A stretch of DNA of 5,797 nt. Origin: Deltaproteobacteria bacterium. Lineage in GTDB: Bacteria > Myxococcota > Myxococcia > Myxococcales > 40CM-4-68-19. The notes under the pieces are model-generated. The model saw only the letters and a list, made by a program, of their open reading frames with translations. It made no database searches and had not been told where the DNA came from. Position 1 is the first letter of the stretch. Each line of letters begins with the position of its first letter. This document shows, in pieces, positions 1 through 5,797 of the stretch. A program made the position numbers and the translations under genes. Location of the stretch: positions 1 through 5,797 of the forward strand of contig JAFEBC010000562.1 in the NCBI GenBank assembly GCA_018266095.1, written 5' to 3'.

Positions 1-1069
1 CGAACAGCGCGGCGACGCTCATCAGGGCCACTGCGCGCACGCGGGGCGCGAACGCACGGAGCGACAAGTACGCCTGGAGCAGCAGGAGCGGCAGCAGCGG
101 CACCATGTAGCGCGCGATGGCGCCTGTCTTGACGCGAGTGAGCGACCACGCGCCCAAGATCAAGACGAGGTCGAGCAGCGCATGAACCGGCGGGTCGGTC
201 GGTGGCCCACGCCGGACCAGCGCAGCGAGCCTCTGGACCCAGCGCGGCAAGGCCAGCAGCACGAGCACCCAGCCGAACTGGAGTACGAACAAGGTCGCGA
301 GCTGCGCGGTCGGCGGGCCGTCCCCGAGCCGAGGCGTGAGAAAGGCGCGCAGCAGGTCCGAGAGAGTGTGGTTGAACACGAACTCGTTCGGCGAGGTCTT
401 GGTCCGTGTCTGCATCCAGAGCAAGAACGCGAGCGGGCTCACGAACAGCGGGGCGTACCGGAGCAACATGCGCCAACGCTCGCTCCAGGCGGCGCGCGGC
501 CAGAGCACGAAGACGATCACGTGCGCGACACACGCGAGCGTCAGCAAGAGGAAGCCTGTCTCCTTGCAGAAGGTGAGCATCAGGCCGAGGGCCGCAGCGC
601 GCACGAACTGTCGTTGCGCCAGCGCCACCAACACCCACAAGAGCACGGCACAAATCATGAAGTCGGGGTTCAGGTCGACCGCGCCCACCGCGAACGTCGG
701 CGCGATCCCGAGCAGAGCCGTGAGCGCAACCGCCTCGCGCGGCGCGCCCGGGACGCAAAGCTCGACCAGCGACCGGAAGGCCGCGAGCGCCGCCACGCCC
801 AGCGCGAGCTGCATGCAGAGGAGCGCCGGGTAGCTGTGCGGAACGAACCGCAGCGGGAAGGACGACACGAACGCCCACAGGTGGTTCGAGTGCAGGGCGC
901 ACGACAGGTCTTCGAAGCTCACCGACTCCGGCGACGCCACGCGCATCAGGCAGTTCGTGTACTCGCGCGCGTCGAAGATGGGCACGTAGTCCCACTGCGC
1001 GAGGCCGAGCGCGAGGAAGGGCAGAGCGGCCGCAGCGAGCGAGAGCCAGCGCAGCGGTCTCGGCCCCAT
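1..1069 (-). CDS. Polytopic GT-C-type membrane glycosyltransferase, C-terminus cut by window edge
   Basis: This uninterrupted minus-strand frame gives 356 residues and continues past the left edge. It is very hydrophobic, with about nine or ten likely membrane segments (near residues 8-25, 82-98, 113-131, 137-150, 157-190, 205-219, 258-274, 298-310 and 321-338). After the first segment comes a loop with acidic residues D33 and E36 (PIFDAREY), where GT-C enzymes usually carry their catalytic acid. Other family-like marks are NPDF near 134-137, FCKETG near 167-172 and ARYMVPLLP near 319-327. GT-C enzymes move sugars from polyprenyl-phosphate donors to acceptors on the outer face of the inner membrane. 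The ATG at 1069 lies 2 nt after the rfbH stop, with AAGG 7 nt upstream; a GTG at 1075 would overlap that stop by 4 nt. Being last in an rfbFGH operon suggests a role in O-antigen or glycan assembly. Donor and acceptor are unknown. It could instead be a flippase- or polymerase-like protein, but the motifs favour GT39/PMT-like transferases. Confidence 0.8.
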   Translation of the reverse strand, partial: MGPRPLRWLSLAAAALPFLALGLAQWDYVPIFDAREYTNCLMRVASPESVSFEDLSCALHSNHLWAFVSSFPLRFVPHSYPALLCMQLALGVAALAAFRSLVELCVPGAPREAVALTALLGIAPTFAVGAVDLNPDFMICAVLLWVLVALAQRQFVRAAALGLMLTFCKETGFLLLTLACVAHVIVFVLWPRAAWSERWRMLLRYAPLFVSPLAFLLWMQTRTKTSPNEFVFNHTLSDLLRAFLTPRLGDGPPTAQLATLFVLQFGWVLVLLALPRWVQRLAALVRRGPPTDPPVHALLDLVLILGAWSLTRVKTGAIARYMVPLLPLLLLQAYLSLRAFAPRVRAVALMSVAALF

Positions 1070-1071
1070 GC

Positions 1072-2457
1072 TCACGCCTTGGTCGTCCCCCGCGCGAACG
1101 CGCGAATCTCCCCCGCCACGTGCGCCCGCATCTCCTCCGTCAGCCCCGGATACACCCCGATCCAGAAGCTGCGCTGCATGATCACATCCGTGTTCGTCAG
1201 CGGCGCCGCCACCCGGAACGGCGCCGGCGCCCCACGCGCCTTCGCGTCCTGCGCGAGCTGCACGAACGCCGGCTGCCGCACGAGATTTCCGCCGAAGAGC
1301 ATGCGCGTCTGGATCTTCTTCTTCTCCAGATGCGCCACCAGGCCATCGCGCGTGAACGGCGCGCCCTCGCGCACGGTCATGAGGAAGCCGAACCAGCTCG
1401 GGTCCGAGTGCGGCGTGGCCTCGGGCAGGATCAGCACGTCAGACAGATCCGCGAGCGCCTCCTTGAACCAGCGGAAGTTCGCCCTGCGCGCGGCCCCGAA
1501 GCCCGTCAGCTTCTGCAGCTGCGCGACGCCGATCGACGCCTGCAGATCGGTCATCTTCAAATTGTAGCCAAGGTGGCTGTACGTGTACTTGTGGTCGTAG
1601 CCCTGCGGGAGCTCGCCGAGCTGCCACTCGAAGCGCTTCTTGCACGTGTTGTCGACGCCCGACTGGCACCAGCAGTCGCGGCCCCAGTCGCGGATGCTCT
1701 CGAGCGCGCGGTTCATCTCATCGGTGTTCGCCAGCACGGCGCCGCCTTCGCCGGTGGTCATGTGGTGCGGCGGATAGAAGCTCAAGGTCGCCACGTCGCC
1801 GAACGTGCCCGTCTTCTTGCCGCGATAGAGCGAGCCCGACGCGTCGCAGTTGTCCTCGTGCAGCCAGAGATTGTGCTGCTTGCAGAAGGCGGTGATCGCG
1901 TCGAGGTCGAACGGATTTCCCAGCGTATGCGCGAGGGCCACGGCGCGCGTCTTCGAGCTGCGCGCGGCCTCGAGCTGCGACACGTCCACGTTGCCGGTCT
2001 CGAGGTGCACGTCGATGAACACGGGCACGAGGCCGTTCTGCACCAGCGGCGCGACAGTCGTGGGAAAGCCAGCCGCGACCGTGATCACCTCATCGCCCGG
2101 CTGCATGCGGCGCGCGCCCAAGAGCGGGCTCGTGAGCGCGGTGGTCGCGAGGAGGTTCGCGGAGGAGCCGCTGTTCACCAAGCGCGCGTGCGCGAGTCCA
2201 TAGAACTCCGCGAGGTCCTTCTCCAGCCGCCGGTGCCAGCGGCCCGCGGTCAGCCAGAACTCCAGCGACGCGCGCACGAGGTTCTCCATCTCCTGCTCGT
2301 CGTACACGCGGCCCGCGTACTTCACCGCCGTCTTGCCCGGAGTGAACCCGCGCTCCTGGTCCAGCCGCAGCCGCGCGAGCTGCCGCGTGCGCTCGAGGAT
2401 CTCCTCGGTGAGCCGCTCCTCCTCGGCGCGCGCGTTGAGCGTGGTCAGCTCAGCCAT
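1072..2457 (-). CDS. rfbH: CDP-4-keto-6-deoxy-D-glucose 3-dehydrase (RfbH/DdhC, E1)
   Basis: The 461-residue protein is a cytosolic enzyme of the aspartate-aminotransferase fold (DegT/DnrJ/EryC1 superfamily). The family uses PMP plus a [2Fe-2S] cluster to remove the C-3 hydroxyl of CDP-4-keto-6-deoxyglucose, giving the 3,4-glucoseen intermediate. In SFYPPHHMTTGEGG (226-239), H231 stands where aminotransferases have the PLP lysine, which is the hallmark that makes this a dehydrase. The cluster cysteines C204, C262, C264 and C272 show exactly the C-X57-C-X-C-X7-C spacing of the characterised E1 enzyme. NSGSSANL (95-102) is the usual cofactor-phosphate loop. The length is close to the roughly 440 residues usual for RfbH. 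I chose the ATG at 2457 because GGAGG sits 7 nt upstream and the N-terminus (MAELTTLNAR) fits the family; frames starting further upstream would run through rfbG. It overlaps the rfbG end by 8 nt. The required iron-sulfur flavoprotein reductase (RfbI/E3) is not in the window. Confidence 0.96.
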   Translation of the reverse strand: MAELTTLNARAEEERLTEEILERTRQLARLRLDQERGFTPGKTAVKYAGRVYDEQEMENLVRASLEFWLTAGRWHRRLEKDLAEFYGLAHARLVNSGSSANLLATTALTSPLLGARRMQPGDEVITVAAGFPTTVAPLVQNGLVPVFIDVHLETGNVDVSQLEAARSSKTRAVALAHTLGNPFDLDAITAFCKQHNLWLHEDNCDASGSLYRGKKTGTFGDVATLSFYPPHHMTTGEGGAVLANTDEMNRALESIRDWGRDCWCQSGVDNTCKKRFEWQLGELPQGYDHKYTYSHLGYNLKMTDLQASIGVAQLQKLTGFGAARRANFRWFKEALADLSDVLILPEATPHSDPSWFGFLMTVREGAPFTRDGLVAHLEKKKIQTRMLFGGNLVRQPAFVQLAQDAKARGAPAPFRVAAPLTNTDVIMQRSFWIGVYPGLTEEMRAHVAGEIRAFARGTTKA

Positions 2458-3601
2458 GTGCCTGCCTCCAATCGGCGACGTCGGCGAAGAAGCGCGCCCG
2501 CAGACGCTGTGCATCTTCGCCTGCGCGATGTGCGTGTGCCCACAAAGCTGTGCGCCGCGCGGCCTCGGCGAGCTCCCACTTCGAGCGCCAGAACAGCTCG
2601 CGTTCGGCCGCGGATGCATCGAGCACCAAGGCCTTCGCTTCGTGCGGCTCGCCTGGCACGGGACGCTCCTCGAAGCGCGCGCCCTCGCCCCAGGCCTGCG
2701 CGAGCGAGGTCACCAATTCGCGCACGGTGGCCGAACAGTTGGGCGCGAAGTTCCACCCGCGACTCGCGGCCTGTGCACGCGCGCCGCCTTCGAGCAGGCG
2801 CGCACCGAGCGTGAGATACCCCGCGAGCGGCTCGATCACGTGCTGGAAGGGCCGCGTCGAGCCCGGATTGCGCACGGTGAGCGCCTCGCCCTTGCCGAAC
2901 GCGCGCACGGCGTCCGCGACGATGCGATCCTCGGCCCAGTCGCCGCCGCCGATCACATTCCCCGCGCGTCCAGACGCGAGCGCGACGCCGTGCTGCGCCA
3001 ACTTCTCCGGCGCGAAGTAGCTCTGCCGATACGCCTGCACCACGAGCTCGCACGCGCCCTTGCTCGCCGAATACGGATCGTGCCCGCCGAGCGGATCTCC
3101 CTCGACGCGCGCCGTGCCCGAGCCTTCGTTCTCGTAGCACTTGTCGCTCGACACGATCACCACCGCGCACGCCTGCCCACGCTCGCGCACGGCCTCCAGC
3201 ACGTGCACCGTTCCCATCACGTTCGTCGCGAACGTCTCCACCGGCTCGCGGTACGAGCGCCGCACCAAGGGCTGTGCAGCCAGATGAAAGATCGCGTCCG
3301 GCCGCGCCTCATCGATGACCTTCCGCACGCTCGCGCGATCGCGCAGGTCGCCCAGCCGATGCGTGACGTCGCCCTCCAACTCGATCGCGCGAAACAGCGC
3401 CGGCTCCGTGTCCGGCGCGAGCGCAAAGCCCGTGACCTCCGCGCCCAATTCCTTGAGCCACAGCGCGAGCCACCCACCCTTGAACCCGGTGTGCCCCGTC
3501 ACCAGCACGCGCTTGCCGCGGTAGCGCGCGAAGCCCGCTGAGACCTCTGCCGCGCGGTCTGCCGCGACCGAGCCGTCTGCGATCGAACCCTCCGCGCTCA
3601 C
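2450..3601 (-). CDS. rfbG: CDP-glucose 4,6-dehydratase
   Basis: With the GTG start at 3601 the protein has 383 residues and belongs to the extended short-chain dehydrogenase (NAD-dependent epimerase/dehydratase) family. It converts CDP-D-glucose to CDP-4-keto-6-deoxy-D-glucose, supplying RfbH. The NAD-binding loop TGHTGFKG is at about residues 35-42. SSDKCYEN (151-158) is typical of CDP-glucose rather than dTDP-glucose dehydratases. The catalytic Y177-x-x-x-K181 lies in DPYSASKG. RAGNVIGGGDW (from 212) and RPFQHV (250-255) are further family motifs. The GTG overlaps the rfbF stop codon as GTGA, a coupling arrangement. It is the last start candidate before the Rossmann fold, although the nearest Shine-Dalgarno match (AGG) is weak. 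The frame could extend to 3643, deep into rfbF, which is unlikely. The region ahead of RGKRVLVTG is about 20 residues longer than I expect for the family and is Ala/Asp/Ser-rich. Confidence 0.95.
   Translation of the reverse strand: MSAEGSIADGSVAADRAAEVSAGFARYRGKRVLVTGHTGFKGGWLALWLKELGAEVTGFALAPDTEPALFRAIELEGDVTHRLGDLRDRASVRKVIDEARPDAIFHLAAQPLVRRSYREPVETFATNVMGTVHVLEAVRERGQACAVVIVSSDKCYENEGSGTARVEGDPLGGHDPYSASKGACELVVQAYRQSYFAPEKLAQHGVALASGRAGNVIGGGDWAEDRIVADAVRAFGKGEALTVRNPGSTRPFQHVIEPLAGYLTLGARLLEGGARAQAASRGWNFAPNCSATVRELVTSLAQAWGEGARFEERPVPGEPHEAKALVLDASAAERELFWRSKWELAEAARRTALWAHAHRAGEDAQRLRARFFADVADWRQAHG
2465..2469 (-). promoter_or_regulatory. Ribosome-binding site of rfbH
   Basis: On the minus strand this reads GGAGG, 7 nt before the ATG at 2457. 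It lies inside the rfbG coding region. It decides the rfbH start against the much longer open frame that extends to 2619. Confidence 0.85.
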
Positions 3602-4380
3602 GGCGCCTGCCACGTCTTCCACGGCGCCTTGCCCGTGTTCCACAGCTCCGTCAGGTGCGTCGTGTCGCGCAGCGTGTCCATCGGGTGCCAGAAGCCGTCG
3701 TGCGCGAACATGCGCAGCTCATCGTCCTGCGCCAGCTTCTCCAGCGGGCGCTGCTCCAGCGTGCACGATTCGTCCGTGCTCAGGTAGTCGAGGAACTTCC
3801 GCTCGAACACGAAGAACCCGCCGTTGATGTACCCGCCCGCCGAGTGCGGCTTCTCCGCGAAGCGCAGCACCTTGTCGCCGTCCGTCGTGAGGTCGCCGAA
3901 GCGCGCCGGGGGCCGCACGCCCGTCACCGTCGCCAGCTTCCCGTGCGATGCGTGGAACTTCGTCAGCGCGCCGATGTCGAGATCGCTCACGCCGTCGCCG
4001 TACGTCACCATGAAGCGGTCGCCGTCGAGGTGCTGCGCCGCCCGCGCGATGCGAGCGCCCGTCATCGCCTTCGCGCCCGTGTCCACCATCGTCACGGTCC
4101 AGTCGAGGTCCTTCTCGCGCGCGTGGAACTGCACCTCGGGCTTGCCCAGCTTCACCGTCAGGTCGCTCGTCAGCACGCGATAGTCGAGGAAGTAGCGCTT
4201 GATGTGCTCGCCCTTGTAGCCGAGCAGGAGCACGAAGTCGTTGAACCCGTGCCGCGCGTACCCGCGCATGATGTGCCAGAGGATCGGGTGCCCCCCGACC
4301 TCCACCATCGGCTTGGGACGAAACTCCGTCTCCTCGCGCAGGCGCGTGCCGAGGCCTCCGCAGAGAATGAGAACGCGCAC
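3598..4380 (-). CDS. rfbF: Glucose-1-phosphate cytidylyltransferase
   Basis: The 260-residue protein is close to the usual size of about 257. It is a sugar-nucleotidyltransferase that joins CTP and alpha-D-glucose-1-phosphate to make CDP-D-glucose and pyrophosphate, the entry step to CDP-dideoxyhexoses. The N-terminal nucleotide-binding signature LCGGLGTRLREET (6-18) with K23 in RPKPM is clear. The metal-binding region YGDGVSD is at 127-133, EKP at 176-178, INGGFFVFE at 185-193 and FWHPMDT at 230-236. I chose the GTG at 4380 because AGGAGG lies 6 nt upstream and the protein then begins right at the beta strand leading into the nucleotide loop. A TTG at 4413 would add 11 unconserved residues across the ribosome-binding site. 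It is the first gene of the operon. An intrinsic terminator lies immediately upstream, so expression may depend on read-through or on a promoter I cannot recognise. Confidence 0.96.
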   Translation of the reverse strand: MRVLILCGGLGTRLREETEFRPKPMVEVGGHPILWHIMRGYARHGFNDFVLLLGYKGEHIKRYFLDYRVLTSDLTVKLGKPEVQFHAREKDLDWTVTMVDTGAKAMTGARIARAAQHLDGDRFMVTYGDGVSDLDIGALTKFHASHGKLATVTGVRPPARFGDLTTDGDKVLRFAEKPHSAGGYINGGFFVFERKFLDYLSTDESCTLEQRPLEKLAQDDELRMFAHDGFWHPMDTLRDTTHLTELWNTGKAPWKTWQAP

Positions 4381-4386
4381 GTTCGA

Positions 4387-4392
4387 CCTCCT
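4387..4392 (-). promoter_or_regulatory. Ribosome-binding site of rfbF
   Basis: On the minus strand this is a full AGGAGG, 6 nt before the GTG at 4380. Such a strong site in front of a non-ATG codon fixes the start of rfbF. Confidence 0.9.
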
Positions 4393-4411
4393 CGCGGAAG
4401 TCCTACCACGC

Positions 4412-4452
4412 AAAAAAAGCGCGCCCCACTTTCACGACACAGCCGGGGCGCG
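4412..4452 (-). terminator. Intrinsic terminator between barrel gene and rfbF
   Basis: On the minus strand a perfect 8-bp GC stem (arms 4445-4452 and 4420-4427, CGCGCCCC/GGGGCGCG) encloses a 17-nt loop. After one more C (4419) it runs straight into seven T's (4418-4412). It lies 38 nt beyond the stop of the barrel gene and would end that transcript. The rather large loop weakens it somewhat. It also lies in the leader of rfbF, only 31 nt before that start. Confidence 0.75.
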
Positions 4453-4470
4453 AGTGCGTGACCCGCGCCC
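4446..4470 (-). promoter_or_regulatory. Possible alternative (antiterminator) hairpin
   Basis: On the minus strand GGGCGCG (4470-4464) can pair perfectly with CGCGCCC (4452-4446) across an 11-nt loop. The second arm is also the first arm of the terminator stem, so the two hairpins exclude each other, as in attenuators. In such GC-rich DNA a 7-bp match can arise by chance, and I see no leader peptide or ligand-binding fold. This is therefore only a candidate. Confidence 0.25.
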
Positions 4471-4489
4471 ACAGCCGCGCACACGGACG

Positions 4490-5281
4490 CTACAGCCGCA
4501 GGTTCGCCACCGCCGACACCTCGCGTCCATCGAGGCCGCCGCCGCGGCCGAGCAGGTTCGTGAAGCCCGCCTGCGCGCCCACGTCGAAGCGCGGCTGCAC
4601 GTTGAAGAACACGCCCACGGCGAGCGGGATGGCGAAGCGGTCGCCGAAGCTGTCGAGCGGCCCGTTCAGGCCGGTGATGAAGCGCAGGGCCGTGTCGCGC
4701 GCCGTCTGGAACTGCACCTCGAGCGGCAGGTTCAGCGAGTCGCCGAACGTGTCCCGGTGCGTGAGCCCGATGCCGAGCGTCGGATCGAACACCACCGCGA
4801 GCAGGCCCGACTGCAGGCGCAGCTTCACGCCCACGGCCGTCCCGAGGATGACCGGATCGAACGCTGTGAACCCGAACGCGCCGTGCAGCGCCGCTTGGAA
4901 CGGCCCCGAGCCGCCGATGTTGTACGCGAGGCCGACGTAGGCGCCGTTCCACGCGTGCCCGCAGGCGTCACCCGCGCAGAGCCCGCTGCCGGGCGGGAAG
5001 AGGCCGAACGGATCGGTGGTGAAGTCCAGCTCCAGCCGATGCGCGAGCCCGATGCGCACGCCAGGCGCCACGCTCACGGGGTTGAAGAACTGGTCCTTGC
5101 TCAGGTCGATGCCCAAGTTCGCGTTGAACTCCACCATCCCGTCCGGCAGCACCAGCGGCCGCTGCACGAGCTCCGAGGGGTAGGCATCCTGCGCCCGCGC
5201 GCCCTGCGCGAGGAGGACTGCGGCGACGAACGCGAGGCGGGCGAGCAGCGGTCCGGTTTGCGACAAGGTTCTGCGCGCCAT
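4490..5281 (-). CDS. Secreted, probable outer-membrane beta-barrel protein, function unknown
   Basis: The protein has 263 residues. The N-terminus is a clear Sec signal peptide: basic residues (R3, R4, R15), a hydrophobic core (about 16-25) and an ARA|QD signal peptidase I site at 30/31. The mature chain has alternating polar and hydrophobic strands ending in turns (for example MVEFNANLGIDL, RIGLAHRLELDF, AAVGV- and VFFNVQP-like strands), as expected of a small barrel of perhaps 8 to 12 strands. The last residues are LRL, so the chain lacks the terminal Phe usual in barrel proteins. C102 and C107 sit in one loop and could form a disulfide. I chose the ATG at 5281 because AGGAG lies 6 nt upstream and the signal peptide starts there; an upstream frame to 5353 would bury it. 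I do not recognise a specific family. It is followed by its own terminator, so it may be unrelated to the sugar operon. Confidence 0.8.
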   Translation of the reverse strand: MARRTLSQTGPLLARLAFVAAVLLAQGARAQDAYPSELVQRPLVLPDGMVEFNANLGIDLSKDQFFNPVSVAPGVRIGLAHRLELDFTTDPFGLFPPGSGLCAGDACGHAWNGAYVGLAYNIGGSGPFQAALHGAFGFTAFDPVILGTAVGVKLRLQSGLLAVVFDPTLGIGLTHRDTFGDSLNLPLEVQFQTARDTALRFITGLNGPLDSFGDRFAIPLAVGVFFNVQPRFDVGAQAGFTNLLGRGGGLDGREVSAVANLRL

Positions 5282-5287
5282 GGGAGG

Positions 5288-5292
5288 CTCCT
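5288..5292 (-). promoter_or_regulatory. Ribosome-binding site of barrel protein gene
   Basis: AGGAG on the minus strand, 6 nt before the ATG at 5281. It selects the start that places the signal peptide at the N-terminus. Confidence 0.8.
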
Positions 5293-5421
5293 GTCGTGTG
5301 AGGTGCGTCACAGTGCCCGAAGTTGCCGATCCGCGGGCGAAACAGAAGGGCATACGCTGGCATTCCGACGCCTGACCCGGCCGACCTTGAGGGAGCGGGC
5401 GGACCGGGGCATTGTCAGCAG

Positions 5422-5673
5422 ATGTCCGTCCCCGATCCCAACGATGTGCGCACGTACCGCGACCTCGCCGAGTTCGTCAGGCGCCTGGCCGCTGACCTCG
5501 AGGCGCACCCGGCCGACTGGGAGAACCCAGACCTTCCCCGCTTTCTCGAAGCCATGGGCGCGTGGATCGGGAGTCTGGAGGGCTACTACCGGAACCAGGG
5601 CGGGGCCATTCCGTTGCACCCCTCGTGGCGCACCTTCGCCGAGATCCTCGCGGCGTCGCGGATCTACGAGTAG
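5422..5673 (+). CDS. Small DUF7660-type protein, function unknown
   Basis: The 83-residue protein is soluble and acidic, with no signal peptide or membrane segment. Its pattern is an N-terminal helix (RDLAEFVRRLAADLEAHP, about 13-30), then WENPDLPRFLEAMGAWI (33-49), then a C-terminal part with GYYRNQG (54-60) and PSWRTFAEIL-ASRIYE (67-83). I recognise this W-E-N-x-x-L...FLEA...W...PSW layout from small stand-alone bacterial proteins classed as DUF7660; that match is from memory. Their role is unknown, and neighbours of immunity-type proteins are sometimes seen with such small acidic families, but nothing here shows it. The ATG at 5422 is preferred because the family pattern begins shortly after it. 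A TTG at 5323 would add 33 unconserved residues. No good Shine-Dalgarno lies at the normal distance; a GAGGGAG is about 27 nt upstream. It is divergent from the barrel gene and convergent with the tRNA. Confidence 0.8.
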   Translation: MSVPDPNDVRTYRDLAEFVRRLAADLEAHPADWENPDLPRFLEAMGAWIGSLEGYYRNQGGAIPLHPSWRTFAEILAASRIYE

Positions 5674-5681
5674 GCCCCCAG

Positions 5682-5715
5682 AAAACAAAAACCCCCGACC
5701 TTGCGGGCCGGGGGT
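5682..5715 (-). terminator. Intrinsic terminator of tRNA-Lys
   Basis: On the minus strand a 10-bp stem (arms 5715-5706 and 5700-5691) with one G-U pair and a 5-nt loop is followed by TTTTGTTTT (5690-5682). It begins 8 nt after the CCA end of the tRNA gene. On the plus strand the G-U becomes an A-C mismatch and no T-run follows, so it should act mainly on the tRNA transcript rather than on the facing DUF7660 gene. Confidence 0.88.
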
Positions 5716-5723
5716 CTGAATCG

Positions 5724-5797
5724 TGGTGAGAGCGGAAGGAATCGAACCTTCAACCTATGGATTAAGAGTCCATTGCTCTGCCAATTGAGCTACGCTC
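5724..5797 (-). tRNA. tRNA-Lys (anticodon CTT), first 2 bases outside window
   Basis: Read on the minus strand this folds as a cloverleaf. The D-arm contains AGCTCAATTGGCAGAGC. The anticodon stem ATGGA/TCCAT has loop CTCTTAA, with anticodon CTT at 5766-5764 reading AAG. The T-arm is GAAGG-TTCGATT-CCTTC, and the discriminator A (5727) is followed by an encoded CCA (5726-5724). The 3' acceptor strand CGCTCTC calls for GAGAGCG on the 5' side, of which only GAGCG is present, so two bases lie beyond the right edge. The GACTCTTAATC anticodon region is typical of bacterial lysine tRNA. Confidence 0.96.

Noticed and set aside
182..1567. Long plus-strand open frame of 461 codons
   Set aside because: It is antisense to the glycosyltransferase and rfbH, its product is an Arg/Glu/His-rich string without any domain, and such frames follow from the high GC content at third codon positions.
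1120..2814. Long plus-strand open frame of 564 codons
   Set aside because: It lies opposite rfbH and part of rfbG and its composition is that of a shadow frame, with runs of R, A, H and L and no recognisable fold.
5282..5292. GGAG-CTCC palindrome over the ribosome-binding site of the barrel gene
   Set aside because: The arms are separated by too few bases to form a hairpin, so sequestration of the site is not plausible.
5323..5421. TTG-started N-terminal extension of the DUF7660-type gene
   Set aside because: The added 33 residues are Pro/Gly/Arg-rich and match nothing in the family, while an ATG is present at the expected place.
5282..5421. Possible sigma-70-type promoters in the divergent gap
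   Set aside because: No pair of -35 and -10 boxes with acceptable spacing could be found on either strand; the best matches share only about half the consensus bases.
4241..5719. Plus-strand open frame of 492 codons across rfbF, the barrel gene and the DUF7660 gene
   Set aside because: It crosses two well-supported minus-strand genes and reads the DUF7660 gene and the tRNA terminator in the wrong frame.
5724..5797. tRNA-Lys as attachment site of an integrated element
   Set aside because: An element at the tRNA 3' end would lie leftward within this window, but there is no integrase and no second copy of the tRNA 3' end was noticed.

Overview
The window is GC-rich, densely coded bacterial DNA. 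Five of its six protein genes lie on the minus strand. Strong G/C bias at third codon positions leaves many long open frames on the opposite strand that are only shadows. The base composition, the style of the outer-membrane protein and the gene content suggest a Gram-negative bacterium with O-antigen-type polysaccharide, possibly a myxobacterium or relative (Myxococcota/Deltaproteobacteria). That placement is an inference from style, not a marker-gene assignment.

The core (about 4380 down to 1, minus strand) is a tightly packed surface-polysaccharide operon. Its order is rfbF (glucose-1-phosphate cytidylyltransferase), rfbG (CDP-glucose 4,6-dehydratase), rfbH (the PLP/[2Fe-2S] C-3 dehydrase) and a multi-spanning GT-C-type membrane glycosyltransferase that runs off the left edge. 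The first three are the early steps of CDP-3,6-dideoxyhexose synthesis: glucose-1-P to CDP-glucose, then CDP-4-keto-6-deoxyglucose, then the 3,4-dideoxy-glucoseen intermediate. The reductase that normally partners RfbH and the final epimerase/reductase genes are not in the window. Gene junctions overlap or nearly touch (4 nt, 8 nt and a 2-nt gap), indicating one mRNA with translational coupling.

Upstream of rfbF lies a gene for a secreted, probable outer-membrane beta-barrel protein (4490-5281, minus). Between it and rfbF is an intrinsic terminator whose T-run ends only 31 nt before the rfbF start. An alternative hairpin can form with the same terminator arm, so the site may be more than a simple gene-end terminator.

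To the right, a small DUF7660-type gene (5422-5673, plus) is divergent from the barrel gene and converges on a tRNA-Lys(CTT) gene on the minus strand. The tRNA lacks only its first two bases at the right edge, and a strong intrinsic terminator for it sits between the two genes. The 140-bp divergent gap (5282-5421) shows a ribosome-binding site for the barrel gene but no promoter I can defend. I see no insertion sequence, integrase, CRISPR array, rRNA or phage gene. The content is largely explained by known families, and I do not find a convincing new multi-gene system.
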